This document shows positions 46,748-57,193 of a DNA stretch of 64,000 nucleotides, piece after piece. Both the position numbers and the translations under genes were made by a program. This DNA is from Prochlorococcus sp. AG-347-J14 (lineage in GTDB: Bacteria > Cyanobacteriota > Cyanobacteriia > PCC-6307 > Cyanobiaceae), in contig QCBU01000001.1 of NCBI GenBank assembly GCA_003281505.1, forward strand, positions 1 to 64,000, in the 5' to 3' direction. How positions within the stretch are numbered: position 1 is the stretch's first letter; each line of letters begins with the position of its first letter. The notes under the pieces were generated by a model. It did not search any database. It saw only the letters and a list, made by a program, of their open reading frames with translations, and was not told the DNA's origin.

Positions 46748-48271
46748 ATGCCTTCAACTTTAAGTAATCCTCTAAGATTAGGTTTACGACAGGAAAGAGT
46801 CATATCTCCACAATGCTTAGTAATATTTGGTGCCAGTGGAGACCTTACTCATAGAAAATTAATACCAGCCTTATTTGAACTCTATTTGCAAAGAAGAATT
46901 CCCAGTGAATTTGGGGTAGTTGGTTGTGCGAGAAGACCTTGGACTGATAATGAGTTTAGGGAAAAGATGAAAGTAAAGCTATCAAATCAAATATCTGGTA
47001 AAGAAAGGGAGTGGGAACAATTTTCTAATTATCTTTTCTATGAACCAGTTGACTTACAACAAAGTGATCATGTCGTAAGGCTTTCTAAAAGATTAAATGA
47101 AATTGATAAAACGCAAGCTACTCATGGGAATAGGACATTTTATTTATCAGTATCTCCTGATTTCTATGCCAGTGGATGCAAGGCTCTTAAAGGAGCTGGC
47201 CTTTTAGATGACCCTAAGAAAAGTCGTTTGGTGATTGAAAAACCTTTTGGAAGAGATTATTCAAGTGCAAAAAAATTGAATAAGATCGTTCAAAGTTGTG
47301 CTGAAGAAAGTCAGATTTATAGGATTGATCATTATTTAGGTAAAGAGACAGTTCAGAATATTCTTGTTTTGAGATTTGCTAACACTATTTTTGAACCAAT
47401 CTGGAACAGAAATTATATATCAAGTGTTCAAATTACTTCATCTGAAACAGTAGGTGTTGAAGATAGAGCAGGTTATTACGAAAGCTCAGGTGCTCTTAGG
47501 GATATGCTTCAAAATCATATGACTCAAATGCTTGCTGTTACTGCTATGGAACCTCCTGGAAAGTTTGAACCAGAAGCAATAAGAAATGAAAAAGCTAAAG
47601 TTCTTCAAGCTTCAAAACTTGCTGACGAAAATCAACCATGGAATTGTTGCATAAGAGGTCAATATGGAGAGGGAGGAAATTTTTCAAATCGACTCAAAGG
47701 ATATAGACAGGAAGATGGCGTTAATTGTAATAGCACAACAGAAACTTATATCGCGACAAAAGTTTTCGTTGATAACTGGCGTTGGCAAGGGGTTCCTTTT
47801 TATTTGAGAACAGGTAAAAGACTACCTAAAAGACTTGGAGAAATAGTCTTGACTTTCAAAGACGTTCCTGTTCATTTATTTGAATCAACAATAATAAATC
47901 CTGCTCCAAATCAACTTATCCTTAGAATTCAGCCAAATGAAGGTGCAACTTTCAAATTTGAGGTAAAATCTCCTGGTTCTGGTATGAAATCAAGACCTGT
48001 TGAGATGGAATTTTCTTATGATGAATCATTTGGAGAACCCTCAGATGAAGGCTATGTAAGATTATTAGCTGATGCAATGCTTTCTGACCCAACCTTATTT
48101 ACTCGAAGTGATGAAGTAGAGGCAGCCTGGAAACTTTATACGCCATTAATAGAATTGATGGATAATTCTCCTTGGAAATTACCTATTTATAATTATGAAT
48201 CTATGACTTGGGGACCTCCTGAGTCTGATCAATTAATTTCAAAAGATAATATTTTCTGGCGTAGACCTTAA
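46748..48271 (+). CDS. zwf: Glucose-6-phosphate 1-dehydrogenase
   Basis: Zwf oxidises glucose 6-phosphate to 6-phosphogluconolactone, making NADPH at night or under carbon stress. The nucleotide-binding segment IFGASGDLTHRKLIPALFEL is at about residues 27-46. The active-site RIDHYLGKETVQNILVLRFANTIFEPIWNRNYI follows near 195-227. Length 507 is standard. opcA, encoding its redox/allosteric activator, follows after two bases. Confidence 0.97.
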   Translation: MPSTLSNPLRLGLRQERVISPQCLVIFGASGDLTHRKLIPALFELYLQRRIPSEFGVVGCARRPWTDNEFREKMKVKLSNQISGKEREWEQFSNYLFYEPVDLQQSDHVVRLSKRLNEIDKTQATHGNRTFYLSVSPDFYASGCKALKGAGLLDDPKKSRLVIEKPFGRDYSSAKKLNKIVQSCAEESQIYRIDHYLGKETVQNILVLRFANTIFEPIWNRNYISSVQITSSETVGVEDRAGYYESSGALRDMLQNHMTQMLAVTAMEPPGKFEPEAIRNEKAKVLQASKLADENQPWNCCIRGQYGEGGNFSNRLKGYRQEDGVNCNSTTETYIATKVFVDNWRWQGVPFYLRTGKRLPKRLGEIVLTFKDVPVHLFESTIINPAPNQLILRIQPNEGATFKFEVKSPGSGMKSRPVEMEFSYDESFGEPSDEGYVRLLADAMLSDPTLFTRSDEVEAAWKLYTPLIELMDNSPWKLPIYNYESMTWGPPESDQLISKDNIFWRRP

Positions 48272-48273
48272 AA

Positions 48274-49575
48274 ATGAAACCTCAGCTAACACTCCAAACC
48301 CCATTAGAGCTGCCTTATCAGGAAATTTCTAATTACCTTAATAAATTATGGATTTCAGAAGATCAAGATAATAGTGGAGCTAATACTTTTACCTTAATGG
48401 TCTGGCAGCCTGCTTGGCTAGAACAATGTTTGGTTCAAAAAGAATTAATAAATGGACCAATTACTGGAAATTTAAGTCCAGAGATAATTGAAGTTGCTAA
48501 AAAATTTATATTAGATCAAGGACTTCCTATCACTACTTCTCTTGACAGTAAAGAATTATTGAATTTGATGAAAGAAAATTTATCTAATAAAAACTTTGAA
48601 GATTTTAGAGGACAATTTTTTGAATCATCAATAAGTACTTTGAATCCAAGGAGATTAATAACTCTAGCGCCAACATTAAATAAAAATTCAGATATTAAAA
48701 CTTTTGTATCGGCTTACTGTCCATTAAGTGATACTCCAGCTACGCAACCTATATGTGGTGATTTAGTTGTTATTAGGGGGGGATTGCCCTCAATATCTAA
48801 TAAAGGATTAAAAATAATTGATGAATTATCTATTGATGAATTACCTTCATGGCTGTGGTGGAATGGAAACTTGGATGAATCGCCTGAAATCTTCGAATAT
48901 TTTTCTAATTATGGTCTAAGGTTAATAATTGATACTGCTCTTGGATCGCCTCAAAGATGTTTGAAAGTTTTAGATCAATTAAACAATTCAAATAAAGCTA
49001 TTAATGATTTAAATTGGGTTAGATTGAAAAATTGGAGGGAATCATTGGCAATGATTTTTGATCCACCTTCAAGGAGACCAATTTTAGATCATATTACTGA
49101 TATTGACATCGATATCGCAGGAGATCATATGATTCAAGCTTTGTTTTTGATTTCATGGATAAGCGATAAACTTGGTTGGTCTTTTCTAAGAGTTGAAAGG
49201 GATACAGAATCAATAAAAATAGAGTTTAAAAGAATTAATGGCGAAATTATTTCTGCATCAATTAATCCCTTATCTTTGGGAAATCCAGGTATTCATTTAG
49301 GACAAGTTATTGGATTGAGGCTGATTTCAAAAATTAGTGAGGTTCAAAAAAATAACACTTGCGTAATACTTGGCTGCGAATCAGTGGAATGTATGAGACT
49401 TGAAGCAGGGGGGATGGCTAATATGGAATTAATAGAACAAGTTGTTCCAAATTCTTTTTCTACATCAGAGTACGATGTTAGTAAATTATTGGGAAGTAGT
49501 AGAGGTAATACCAGTCCTCTTTTTGAAAATTCTATTAGAATAGCACTTCAAATATTTAATGGTTTTAATAACTAA
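48274..49575 (+). CDS. opcA: OpcA, glucose-6-phosphate dehydrogenase assembly/activator protein
   Basis: OpcA is needed for full Zwf activity and oligomerisation and mediates redox control in cyanobacteria. The 433-residue protein has the family pattern FTLMVWQPAW (about 41-50), WKLYTPL-like context in the neighbouring zwf, and VRLKNWRESLAMIFDPPSRRP near residue 250. Length is typical. The two-base gap from zwf implies translational coupling, so the two subunits should be made together. Confidence 0.93.
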   Translation: MKPQLTLQTPLELPYQEISNYLNKLWISEDQDNSGANTFTLMVWQPAWLEQCLVQKELINGPITGNLSPEIIEVAKKFILDQGLPITTSLDSKELLNLMKENLSNKNFEDFRGQFFESSISTLNPRRLITLAPTLNKNSDIKTFVSAYCPLSDTPATQPICGDLVVIRGGLPSISNKGLKIIDELSIDELPSWLWWNGNLDESPEIFEYFSNYGLRLIIDTALGSPQRCLKVLDQLNNSNKAINDLNWVRLKNWRESLAMIFDPPSRRPILDHITDIDIDIAGDHMIQALFLISWISDKLGWSFLRVERDTESIKIEFKRINGEIISASINPLSLGNPGIHLGQVIGLRLISKISEVQKNNTCVILGCESVECMRLEAGGMANMELIEQVVPNSFSTSEYDVSKLLGSSRGNTSPLFENSIRIALQIFNGFNN

Positions 49576-49578
49576 TAG

Positions 49579-50970
49579 ATGCCTTGTGTAATATCTTCTC
49601 CTTCAACTGATAGTGGGAAAACTACATTATCGCTATTGCTATCTTGTTGGGCGTTCTCAAAAGGTATAAAGATACAAACTTTCAAGGTTGGACCAGATTA
49701 TCTTGATCAACAACAACTTAGTTCAATTGGCCAACCTATTTGTAGGAATTTAGATATTTTTTTAAGTGGTGAGAAATGGGTTCAACAAAGTTTTTTTAGA
49801 CATTCTTTCAAATATGAATTCTCATTAATTGAAGGAGCGATGGGTCTTTTTGATGGATTAGGGTCAACAACCTATTCCAGCACAGCTGATATCTCAAAAC
49901 TTCTCAATGTCCCAATAATTTTTATTGTTAATGCTAAAGGTCAAGTAGCTTCTCTTTTGGCGAATATTCGGGGTTTTAGAGATTTCGATAGTGATTTGTC
50001 AATAGCAGGAATTATATTTAACAATGTTAATTCAGATAGACATAAAAAATTAATCAAAGAAGTTTTTCAAAATGAAGACATCGAAATTCTTGGTTTTTTA
50101 CCATCTGATTCAAAAATAACTTTAAACAAAGCTAATTTAGGTTTGATATCTCCAATGGATAATGGAAAAGAAATTGATGTTGAATATTTTGCAAATTTCG
50201 CCGAAAGAAATCTCAATATGTTTTCGCTTGTTAAATTCCTCAAATCTCCTCAAAAGAAGATACTTAATTCTATCAATTTTAAAGATTTAGAAATAGACAA
50301 ATATAAACCTATCGCAATTGCCGAAGATAAAATTTTTCATTTTCAATACCCTGAAACTAAGGAATATTTAAGTGAAATAGGCATACCATTGATTTCATGG
50401 AGTATTTATGATGATGAGGAAATACCTAATGAGGCTTCTTCTTTAATTATTCCTGGAGGTTTTCCTGAAAAATATGCTGATCATATAAGTAACTCTACAA
50501 AAAGCTTAGATTCGTTAAGGAAATTCCGCAAAAATGGATTTATATATGCTGAGTGTGGAGGGATGATGATTTTAGGAGACTTTATAAAGGATGAAAATGG
50601 TAATAATCATAAAATGAGTGGCATCCTCCCTTTTAGATCAAAAAAAAGTAAACTTTCAGTAGGTTATAGATACATTGAGGGTTTAAAAGATACTCCGATC
50701 ATTAAACAAAATCAATTAATTAGAGGACATGAATTTCATTACTGGGAAATTGAAAATAATTTATCTGAATCTGATGTTGGAAAAGCTGGGCATCACAAGA
50801 AACTTTCTTCCCCCTGGAAAATTAAATCATGGAAAACTGAATACAAAAATGAAGGCTATTTTGATGAAAAATTACATGCAAGTTGGATACACTTACATTT
50901 GCCAAGTTCTCCAGAAGTCGCAAAAAACTTTATAGATGCCACCCAAATTACTTTTTCAAAGCATTCTTAA
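49579..50970 (+). CDS. cbiA: Cobyrinate a,c-diamide synthase
   Basis: CbiA/CobB amidates the a and c side chains of cobyrinate in B12 synthesis, using ATP and glutamine. The N-terminal P-loop-like segment ISSPSTDSGKTTLSLLL (residues 5-21) and FKVGPDYLDQQ define the DTBS-like ATPase domain. The C-terminal glutamine amidotransferase has the nucleophile Cys in YAECGGMMIL. Length 463 is normal. The ATG start is 3 bases after opcA. Its stop shares a TTAA tetranucleotide with the stop of the convergent DUF212 gene. Confidence 0.92.
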   Translation: MPCVISSPSTDSGKTTLSLLLSCWAFSKGIKIQTFKVGPDYLDQQQLSSIGQPICRNLDIFLSGEKWVQQSFFRHSFKYEFSLIEGAMGLFDGLGSTTYSSTADISKLLNVPIIFIVNAKGQVASLLANIRGFRDFDSDLSIAGIIFNNVNSDRHKKLIKEVFQNEDIEILGFLPSDSKITLNKANLGLISPMDNGKEIDVEYFANFAERNLNMFSLVKFLKSPQKKILNSINFKDLEIDKYKPIAIAEDKIFHFQYPETKEYLSEIGIPLISWSIYDDEEIPNEASSLIIPGGFPEKYADHISNSTKSLDSLRKFRKNGFIYAECGGMMILGDFIKDENGNNHKMSGILPFRSKKSKLSVGYRYIEGLKDTPIIKQNQLIRGHEFHYWEIENNLSESDVGKAGHHKKLSSPWKIKSWKTEYKNEGYFDEKLHASWIHLHLPSSPEVAKNFIDATQITFSKHS

Positions 50971-51446
50971 TTTATTATCAAATTAAATATTTTGAGAGGA
51001 GAACCTAAAAAAAACATTCCAGGCAAAGTGATTAATGGTCCTAAAAAACTCCCCACCATGACCTCAATTTTTGTATGACCCAGAGTTTCTTTTAAAAGTA
51101 ATTCAGATTGAGGGTCTAGTTTTTTAGATAGTTTATTAATTTCTGCAGCTTGAATCCCAGCAGATTTTCGAACTCCACTAGCGTCATACATAACAATTAG
51201 TGCAACAGCAACTGATAATGCGAATATTGAGCTATCAAATCCTAGTTCATAACCTATTCCAGATGTAGCACCAGTTATTAAGGCGGAATGACTCGAAGGC
51301 ATACCACCAGTCTCGAACATAATTCCAAATCTTATCTCTCCATTTGAAAAGAAATTGAATACGATCTTAAAAAATTGAGCTAGCAAACAGGATAATAAGC
51401 TCCAGAAAAGAACTGAATTATTAAAAAAAGAAAAAAACTCAGACAT
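50967..51446 (-). CDS. Divergent PAP2 family (DUF212) membrane protein
   Basis: This 159-residue protein has about four membrane spans. The central FETGGMPSSHSALITGATSGIGYELGFDS carries the GxPSSHS motif of the acid phosphatase/vanadium-haloperoxidase-related family DUF212. A phosphatase role for a lipid substrate is likely by family, but the substrate is unknown. Its product is in the inner or thylakoid membrane. It lies 12 bases downstream of crtE on the same strand, so cotranscription is likely. Confidence 0.88.
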   Translation of the reverse strand: MSEFFSFFNNSVLFWSLLSCLLAQFFKIVFNFFSNGEIRFGIMFETGGMPSSHSALITGATSGIGYELGFDSSIFALSVAVALIVMYDASGVRKSAGIQAAEINKLSKKLDPQSELLLKETLGHTKIEVMVGSFLGPLITLPGMFFLGSPLKIFNLIIN

Positions 51447-51458
51447 AAATTAAAATAA

Positions 51459-52361
51459 TTATCTGTCTCTATTTGTAATAAAGTCGGCTAACGATATTAA
51501 ATACTTTGCATCTTTACCCCAAGGTTCAATTGCTTTTTTTGCTTTTTCTACTAAATCAAATGCTCTTTTCTTTGACTCCTCCATTCCAAGTAATTTAGGG
51601 TAAGTAGTCTTGTCAGCTAAAAGATCTTTACCGGCAGTTTTACCAAGCTTTTCACTGCTGGAAGTTAGATCAAGAATATCATCTATTATTTGGAAGGCTA
51701 AACCAATTCCCTCTGCATATGTTGTTAGAGCTTGTAATAGTTTTTCGTTAGCTCCCGCGATCATAGCGCCTGTTCTTACGCAAGCCTTTAATAAAGCCCC
51801 AGTCTTGTGAAGATGAATATATTCGAGAGTTTCAAGGTCGACTTCTTTGCCCTCGCATTCTAAATCAACAACTTGTCCCCCGACTAGGCCTGGTGCTCCA
51901 GCAACTAGGGATAATTCGCCAACTACATTTAATAATCTATTTGGATCGACTCCAGGGCTTCTTAAAGAGACCATTTCAAAGGCCCTGGTTAGTAAAGCAT
52001 CGCCTGCAAGAATGGCTATTGCATCTCCATATACTTTATGATTTGTTGGCCTACCTCTCCTCAAGTCATCATTATCCATAGCAGGCAGATCATCATGAAT
52101 TAAAGACATTGTATGGATCATTTCTATTGCTACTGCAGTAGGAACAGCAAGAGAGGGTTCTCCTCCAGCCAATGAGCAAGATGCTAAACATAAAATTGGA
52201 CGTATTCTTTTTCCTCCAGCCAAAAGGGAATATCTCATTGATTCTCTTAATATTTCTGGATTCTCAGGGCCCAAGGAAAAATCTAGTGCTTCTTCTACAA
52301 CCTTTTTTGTATTTTTAAGATATTTTTCAAAATCAGAAATACTATTTATAACTTCAGTCAT
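51459..52361 (-). CDS. crtE: Geranylgeranyl diphosphate synthase
   Basis: This trans-prenyltransferase makes C20 GGPP for carotenoids, the chlorophyll phytyl chain and quinones. The first Asp-rich motif is DDLPAMD near residue 92, preceded by IHTMSLIH. The second is DDILD near residue 222 ([11 protein letters not shown]). Length 300 is normal. It sits 37 bases downstream of folD. CrtH and CrtL elsewhere in this window use the later products. Confidence 0.94.
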   Translation of the reverse strand: MTEVINSISDFEKYLKNTKKVVEEALDFSLGPENPEILRESMRYSLLAGGKRIRPILCLASCSLAGGEPSLAVPTAVAIEMIHTMSLIHDDLPAMDNDDLRRGRPTNHKVYGDAIAILAGDALLTRAFEMVSLRSPGVDPNRLLNVVGELSLVAGAPGLVGGQVVDLECEGKEVDLETLEYIHLHKTGALLKACVRTGAMIAGANEKLLQALTTYAEGIGLAFQIIDDILDLTSSSEKLGKTAGKDLLADKTTYPKLLGMEESKKRAFDLVEKAKKAIEPWGKDAKYLISLADFITNRDR

Positions 52362-52398
52362 ACTATACCTTTAGTAAAATTTTTTTTCATCTTGGAGT

Positions 52399-53295
52399 TT
52401 ATGGCAAAAGGTCATTAAGTGTTGATGATAATCCAAATTGTTTTTGCCAGCTAAAAATAGTATTTACAAGTAACATTGTCACTGTCATTGGTCCAACACC
52501 TCCAGGTACAGGTGTGTAAGCAAATACTTTAGGAATGACATCTTCTAATAATACATCGCCACATAATCTGGTTTGATTTTTATCGGAACTTTTTAATCTA
52601 TGTATTCCAACGTCAATAATTACTGCTCCTTTTTTTACAAAACTCGAATCTACAAGATTGGGTTTTCCTGCTGCTGCAATTAGAATATCGGCTTCCCTAC
52701 AGACTTTATTCAAATTTAATGTTTTTGAATGAGTCATTGTTACTGTGCCATTTAGATTCAATAACATAAGCGAAAGGGGTTTTCCAACAAGCAGACTTCT
52801 TCCAATAACTACAATTTTCTTACCTTCAATTGTAATACTTTGGGACTTTAATAAATTAATAATTCCTGCTGGTGTGCATGATCTCATCGCAGGCTCATTT
52901 TTCACTAATTTGCCGATGTTTATCTCATTTAATCCATCTACATCTTTGTTTGGATTAATATAGCTGATCAGTTTTTGCTCATTAAACCTCTTTGGGATAG
53001 GAAGTTGTAATAACATTCCATCAATATCCTTATCAGAATTAAGTTTGATTATTAATTGTTCAACTTCTTTTTGCTCTACACTATCTTTTAGATGAAAGAT
53101 AAAGCTCTTTATTCCGACCCTTGAACAAGCTTTTTCCTTGTTAGTAACATAAACACCACTCGCTGGATCTTCACCTATTCTTATTACTGCTAAACCGGGA
53201 GCTCTTTTTGCTATTTTTTTATTACTAGAGATATAATCATTTAACCTTTCTTCAATCTCAAGAGATAATAATTTACCGTCTAATTTTAATGACAT
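52399..53295 (-). CDS. folD: Bifunctional methylenetetrahydrofolate dehydrogenase/cyclohydrolase
   Basis: FolD interconverts 5,10-methylene-, methenyl- and 10-formyl-THF with NADP(H), providing one-carbon units. The substrate-binding segment [14 protein letters not shown] is at about 49-62 with catalytic Lys55. [19 protein letters not shown] and [19 protein letters not shown] follow, ending in [12 protein letters not shown]. Length 298 is usual. TrmFO uses the same methylene-THF pool. It is divergent from the HD-family gene by 74 bases. Confidence 0.96.
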   Translation of the reverse strand: MSLKLDGKLLSLEIEERLNDYISSNKKIAKRAPGLAVIRIGEDPASGVYVTNKEKACSRVGIKSFIFHLKDSVEQKEVEQLIIKLNSDKDIDGMLLQLPIPKRFNEQKLISYINPNKDVDGLNEINIGKLVKNEPAMRSCTPAGIINLLKSQSITIEGKKIVVIGRSLLVGKPLSLMLLNLNGTVTMTHSKTLNLNKVCREADILIAAAGKPNLVDSSFVKKGAVIIDVGIHRLKSSDKNQTRLCGDVLLEDVIPKVFAYTPVPGGVGPMTVTMLLVNTIFSWQKQFGLSSTLNDLLP

Positions 53296-53369
53296 TTAGA
53301 AAAACATCTCCTTTTTACATCTAGCATGCCTATAATTCTAAATTATTCAAATAAGTTTATTCATATTCT

Positions 53370-54842
53370 GTGCAAAACATCACAACTACCATAAAGAAGT
53401 TGTTCTATCTGTGGAGGCGAAGTCAAGTTCCAGTAAAACAGCCGACTAAAATCTCAAGGATAGATAATCTCATAATTTTTTTAGTATGCATTTTAATTTC
53501 AATAATTTCTTCTTATAAACTCCTTCTTATTTCGCCCTTAAATATCGCAGATATTTATTCTTGGCTTTTGTCGTTTATTGAAATTCTTATTAGTTCTGTG
53601 GTTTTGATATTAGTTTCAAAAAAAGAGAATCCCACAATTTCTTCAAGGCAGATCTTTTTGATAGTTACTCTTCTTTTAGCAGTACAAGTTACGAAATTAG
53701 CCTTATCTTCAACCATAAGTCCATTATCTATTATAATTCCACCTGCATTAATAATATCTCAAGGAATGGGAAGTATAACAGCTTTAACTTGGGTATCAAT
53801 TGCAAGTTTTAGTTGGCCAGATCCAGCTGTTGCTATAAATAATAATTTATTTTTTATTTTATTAGTTTGCTCTTCAGTAGTATCTCTACTAGGAGGAAGA
53901 ATAAGAAGTAGAGCTCAATTACTTCAATTATCAATTTTTGTTCCCATAGGATCGTTTTTGAGTCAATGGATATTGATAGGAGAAGATAAAATATCTCCTT
54001 TTAATACGCAAAATTTAGTTTTAGCTAATAGGGACGTATACTCTGATTCATTACTATTGGCAATAGTAATGCTTTTTACAATTTTATTTATTCCTATTTT
54101 TGAATCGATATTCGAATTATTAACTAAAGCAAGATTACTCGAATTGGCTGATAAGGAGAAACCTCTAATTAGAAGATTGTCTCTTGAAGCTCCTGGTACT
54201 TTTGAACATACCTTACTTATTTGTGGTTTAGCAGAGGAAGCAACAAGAATGATTGGCGGTGATATTGATCTAATTAAAACTGGAGCGTTATATCATGATG
54301 TTGGTAAATTACATGCACCTAATTGGTTTATTGAAAATCAGGATGGTTCAAAAAATCCTCATGACGAATTAGATGATCCTCTTAAAAGTGCAGAAGTATT
54401 ACAGGCACACGTTGATGAAGGATTGAGATTTGCAAGAAAAAATAGACTACCTAAATTGATAGCTAATTTTATCCCTGAACATCAAGGCACCCTAAAAATG
54501 GGATATTTTTTTCAAAAAGCTAAAGAAAAAAATCTCGATATTGATGAATATTATTTTAGATACAAAGGCCCTATTCCTCAGTCAAAAGAAACAGCTATTT
54601 TAATGCTTGCAGATGGATGTGAAGCAGCATTAAGAGCTATGAGTATTAATGCATCTGATAAGGAAGCTTTGGCAACAATATCTAATATTATTTATTCGCG
54701 TCAAAAAGATGGACAATTAGATGATAGTAATTTATCAAAAGGAGAAATTTTTCTAATAAAAAGGGCATTCTTGAATGTGTGGAAAAGAATTAGACATAGA
54801 AGAATTCAGTATCCAACTAGCAAAAATAACACTTTTTCTTGA
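53370..54842 (+). CDS. PgpH-like 7TM-HD family phosphodiesterase
   Basis: This 490-residue protein has several N-terminal hydrophobic spans (about 32-255) and a cytoplasmic HD domain (275-460). The metal-binding residues are H280, H309-D310 (YHDVGK), H347 (AHVDEG) and H371 (FIPEHQGT). The IENQ and NPHDELDDPLKSAEVLQAHV blocks match PgpH, which hydrolyses c-di-AMP. The large extracellular domain of Gram-positive PgpH (total over 700 residues) is absent. The start is GTG (QNITTTIKKLFYL). A c-di-AMP cyclase candidate is at 27429-28337, so this is the likely degrader; cleavage is inferred. Confidence 0.88.
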   Translation: MQNITTTIKKLFYLWRRSQVPVKQPTKISRIDNLIIFLVCILISIISSYKLLLISPLNIADIYSWLLSFIEILISSVVLILVSKKENPTISSRQIFLIVTLLLAVQVTKLALSSTISPLSIIIPPALIISQGMGSITALTWVSIASFSWPDPAVAINNNLFFILLVCSSVVSLLGGRIRSRAQLLQLSIFVPIGSFLSQWILIGEDKISPFNTQNLVLANRDVYSDSLLLAIVMLFTILFIPIFESIFELLTKARLLELADKEKPLIRRLSLEAPGTFEHTLLICGLAEEATRMIGGDIDLIKTGALYHDVGKLHAPNWFIENQDGSKNPHDELDDPLKSAEVLQAHVDEGLRFARKNRLPKLIANFIPEHQGTLKMGYFFQKAKEKNLDIDEYYFRYKGPIPQSKETAILMLADGCEAALRAMSINASDKEALATISNIIYSRQKDGQLDDSNLSKGEIFLIKRAFLNVWKRIRHRRIQYPTSKNNTFS

Positions 54843-54850
54843 TTTTGAAT

Positions 54851-55243
54851 TTATAGCCTAATACTTCTTCGATGTTTTGGATTACACCAATAAAGAAGAG
54901 CTAAAGAATTTAGTAAAGTTGTTAAAAGAGTAAACCCACCAATTCCATAAATGTCTTGAAGAGCTATAAGCCTTACAACTGAATAAGGACCCATACCAGA
55001 AATTACCATTGATAAAGATACTAGAGTTAAAGTTACTCCCCATTTTCTCTCGGCTAAAAGAGCTGCTGAAGAAACTATTCCAACAATCGCGGCAGGCCAT
55101 CCAAGACTTATAGCAAGAGTTATATTTGCAACTTTTAGTGGAGGTCCATAACTTATTATTAATGCGATTATTGGTAGTGCAATTATGTTGCCAATTAAAC
55201 CAACCCATGAAAGTGCCCAATATCCAAGTAACCTTTCTCTCAT
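54851..55243 (-). CDS. Small multi-span membrane protein of unknown function
   Basis: This 130-residue very hydrophobic protein has four predicted membrane spans (about 10-32, 42-62, 68-87 and 95-119) with short loops, ending in a basic tail (CNPKHRRSIRL). It contains no recognisable motif. The family is unknown to me. It is convergent with the HD-family gene (8-base gap) and lies 84 bases upstream of the leuA stop. Confidence 0.7.
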   Translation of the reverse strand: MRERLLGYWALSWVGLIGNIIALPIIALIISYGPPLKVANITLAISLGWPAAIVGIVSSAALLAERKWGVTLTLVSLSMVISGMGPYSVVRLIALQDIYGIGGFTLLTTLLNSLALLYWCNPKHRRSIRL

Positions 55244-55327
55244 TATTTACTGCTTTAACTATAAATTCAATTTACAATATTAAGAGGCCAATTTTGATTC
55301 TACTTAATAATAATCCTGAGAAATAAT

Positions 55328-56968
55328 TTAATTTGCAGGATTAGATAGAAATGTGTTACTAGAATTTTCTAGATTATCAAACTGTGGATGAATTGAATTT
55401 TTTTTCTCAGAAAATACAAGTCTATTTAAAGCATTAACGTAAGCATTCGCTGCTGCAACAACAACATCAGTATCAGCAGAGTGACCAGAATATATTTTAT
55501 TATCCCTCCTTATTCTTATTGTTACTTCGCCCAAAGCATCGATGCCTTCTGTTACTGACTTAACAGAAAATTCAATTAATTCATTAGGAACTTTTGCTAA
55601 TTTATTTAAAGCCTCGCATACAGCATCAACTGGTCCAGTTCCTATGGAAACGGCAGTGTCCTCAGTATTATCTTCTGTGTTTAGAAGCGAAATGGTGGCA
55701 GTAGGTCTAGATGCGTTACCGCAACTTACTTGTACAAGACTTAATTGAAATTTAGCTTCTGGGAGCTGAACTTGTTCACTAACAATTGCTTCTAAGTCTC
55801 TGTCAGTAATTTCTCTCTTCCTATCCGCTAAATCCTTAAAACGAGCAAAAGCATCATTTAAATCTTCTCGGCTCAAGTCATATCCCATCTCTTCCAATCT
55901 AGCTCTCACTGCACTTCTTCCACTAAGTTTCCCCAAAGATATTTTGTTGTCGCTCAAACCAACAGTTTTTGCATCGATAATTTCGTAAGTTAGTCTATTT
56001 TTTAAAACCCCATCTTGATGAATGCCTGACTCATGTGCAAAAGCATTAGCTCCCACAATTGCTTTATTAGGTTGTACAGTCATTCCAGTTAGATTGGAAA
56101 CAAGTCTAGAGGTTTTTGTTATTTCTTCCGTTCTTATAGCCGTAAGAGGAGTTGGTGAATCTGGGTTTCTTTTGAAAAAACTATTAAAAAAACTTTTCCT
56201 GACATGCAGTGCCATTACTAATTCCTCAAGAGAGGCATTCCCGGCTCTTTCACCAATTCCATTAATAGTACATTCTAGTTGTCTTGCTCCATTCTTTACT
56301 GCCTCTAGAAAATTAGCTACTGCTAAACCTAAATCATTATGACCATGAACCGAGATTACTGCCTCATCAATATTTGGAACATTTTTATTTATATCGGCTA
56401 CTAGTATGCCAAATTCACTAGGAGTTGTAAATCCAACAGTATCAGGGATATTTATTGTTGTCGCTCCTGCAGAAATTGCAAGTTGAATTACTTCGTATAA
56501 AAAATCAGGGTCACTCCTCGAGGCATCTTCACAAGAAAACTCAATATCCTCTACTAATGATTTTGCGTAATTAACCATTTCCGGAACTATTTGAAGAACA
56601 TCTTTCCTGGATTTTTTAAGTTTATGTTTAAGGTGAATATCACTTGTCGCGATAAAAGTATGTATTCTTTTCTTGGGAGCAGGACTTACTGCTTCGTAAC
56701 ATGCTTTTATATCTCCTTTAGATGCTCTTGCTAAACCGCAAATTATAGGGCCATTTTCTTTCCCCACAGCACTGGCAATTTTATTAACTGCTTTAAAATC
56801 TCCAGGACTTGCGAAAGGGAATCCAGCTTCAATAACATCTACTCCTAATCTTGCTAACTGATGCGCGATAGCTAGCTTTTCTTCAAGATTTAAACTTGCA
56901 CCAGGAGATTGCTCTCCATCTCGAAGAGTTGTATCAAAGATCAAAATTCTTCCAGGATCTTTGGACAT
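55328..56968 (-). CDS. leuA: 2-isopropylmalate synthase
   Basis: LeuA condenses acetyl-CoA with 2-ketoisovalerate, the first committed step of leucine synthesis. The start was set at the ATG giving [26 protein letters not shown]. An in-frame TTG nine bases upstream would add only FLM. The DTTLRDGEQ motif, [14 protein letters not shown] and NGIGERAGN mark the TIM barrel. [13 protein letters not shown] follows. The C-terminal regulatory domain (about 410-530) is intact, so leucine feedback is expected. The length is 546 residues. Confidence 0.96.
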   Translation of the reverse strand: MSKDPGRILIFDTTLRDGEQSPGASLNLEEKLAIAHQLARLGVDVIEAGFPFASPGDFKAVNKIASAVGKENGPIICGLARASKGDIKACYEAVSPAPKKRIHTFIATSDIHLKHKLKKSRKDVLQIVPEMVNYAKSLVEDIEFSCEDASRSDPDFLYEVIQLAISAGATTINIPDTVGFTTPSEFGILVADINKNVPNIDEAVISVHGHNDLGLAVANFLEAVKNGARQLECTINGIGERAGNASLEELVMALHVRKSFFNSFFKRNPDSPTPLTAIRTEEITKTSRLVSNLTGMTVQPNKAIVGANAFAHESGIHQDGVLKNRLTYEIIDAKTVGLSDNKISLGKLSGRSAVRARLEEMGYDLSREDLNDAFARFKDLADRKREITDRDLEAIVSEQVQLPEAKFQLSLVQVSCGNASRPTATISLLNTEDNTEDTAVSIGTGPVDAVCEALNKLAKVPNELIEFSVKSVTEGIDALGEVTIRIRRDNKIYSGHSADTDVVVAAANAYVNALNRLVFSEKKNSIHPQFDNLENSSNTFLSNPAN

Positions 56969-56977
56969 TAGAAACAA

Positions 56978-57193
56978 TTAATTAATCTTATATTAAGCTA
57001 ATTAAAAAAAATTGACTAGATGTTGTTTAACAAAAACTTTCTGCAGGTTTATTACTTAATAATATTGGTTAAATTTTTAAAAAAATAATAAAATTTTTAA
57101 ATTATTAAAGTATTCTTTTAACTTTAAAGCTTCCTTATTTATAAAAAGTTAATTTCGATTTTTTATAGGTTAACAGTCATAAATTATAAAAGT
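56978..57193. promoter_or_regulatory. Divergent leuA-GH57 intergenic region
   Basis: This 216-base, very AT-rich gap lies between divergent genes and must hold their promoters. A repeated AAATTTTTAA-type stretch occurs around 57068-57100. I cannot identify a specific site or ORF. Confidence 0.35.

Noticed and set aside
54882..55220. 112-codon minus-strand ORF overlapping the membrane protein at 54851
   Set aside because: Out-of-frame shadow, rich in Ser/Asn/Trp with no recognisable domain; the 54851-55243 frame has coherent membrane spans.
56969..56977. TTG start for leuA, nine bases upstream
   Set aside because: It adds only three residues before an ATG that begins a standard LeuA N-terminus.
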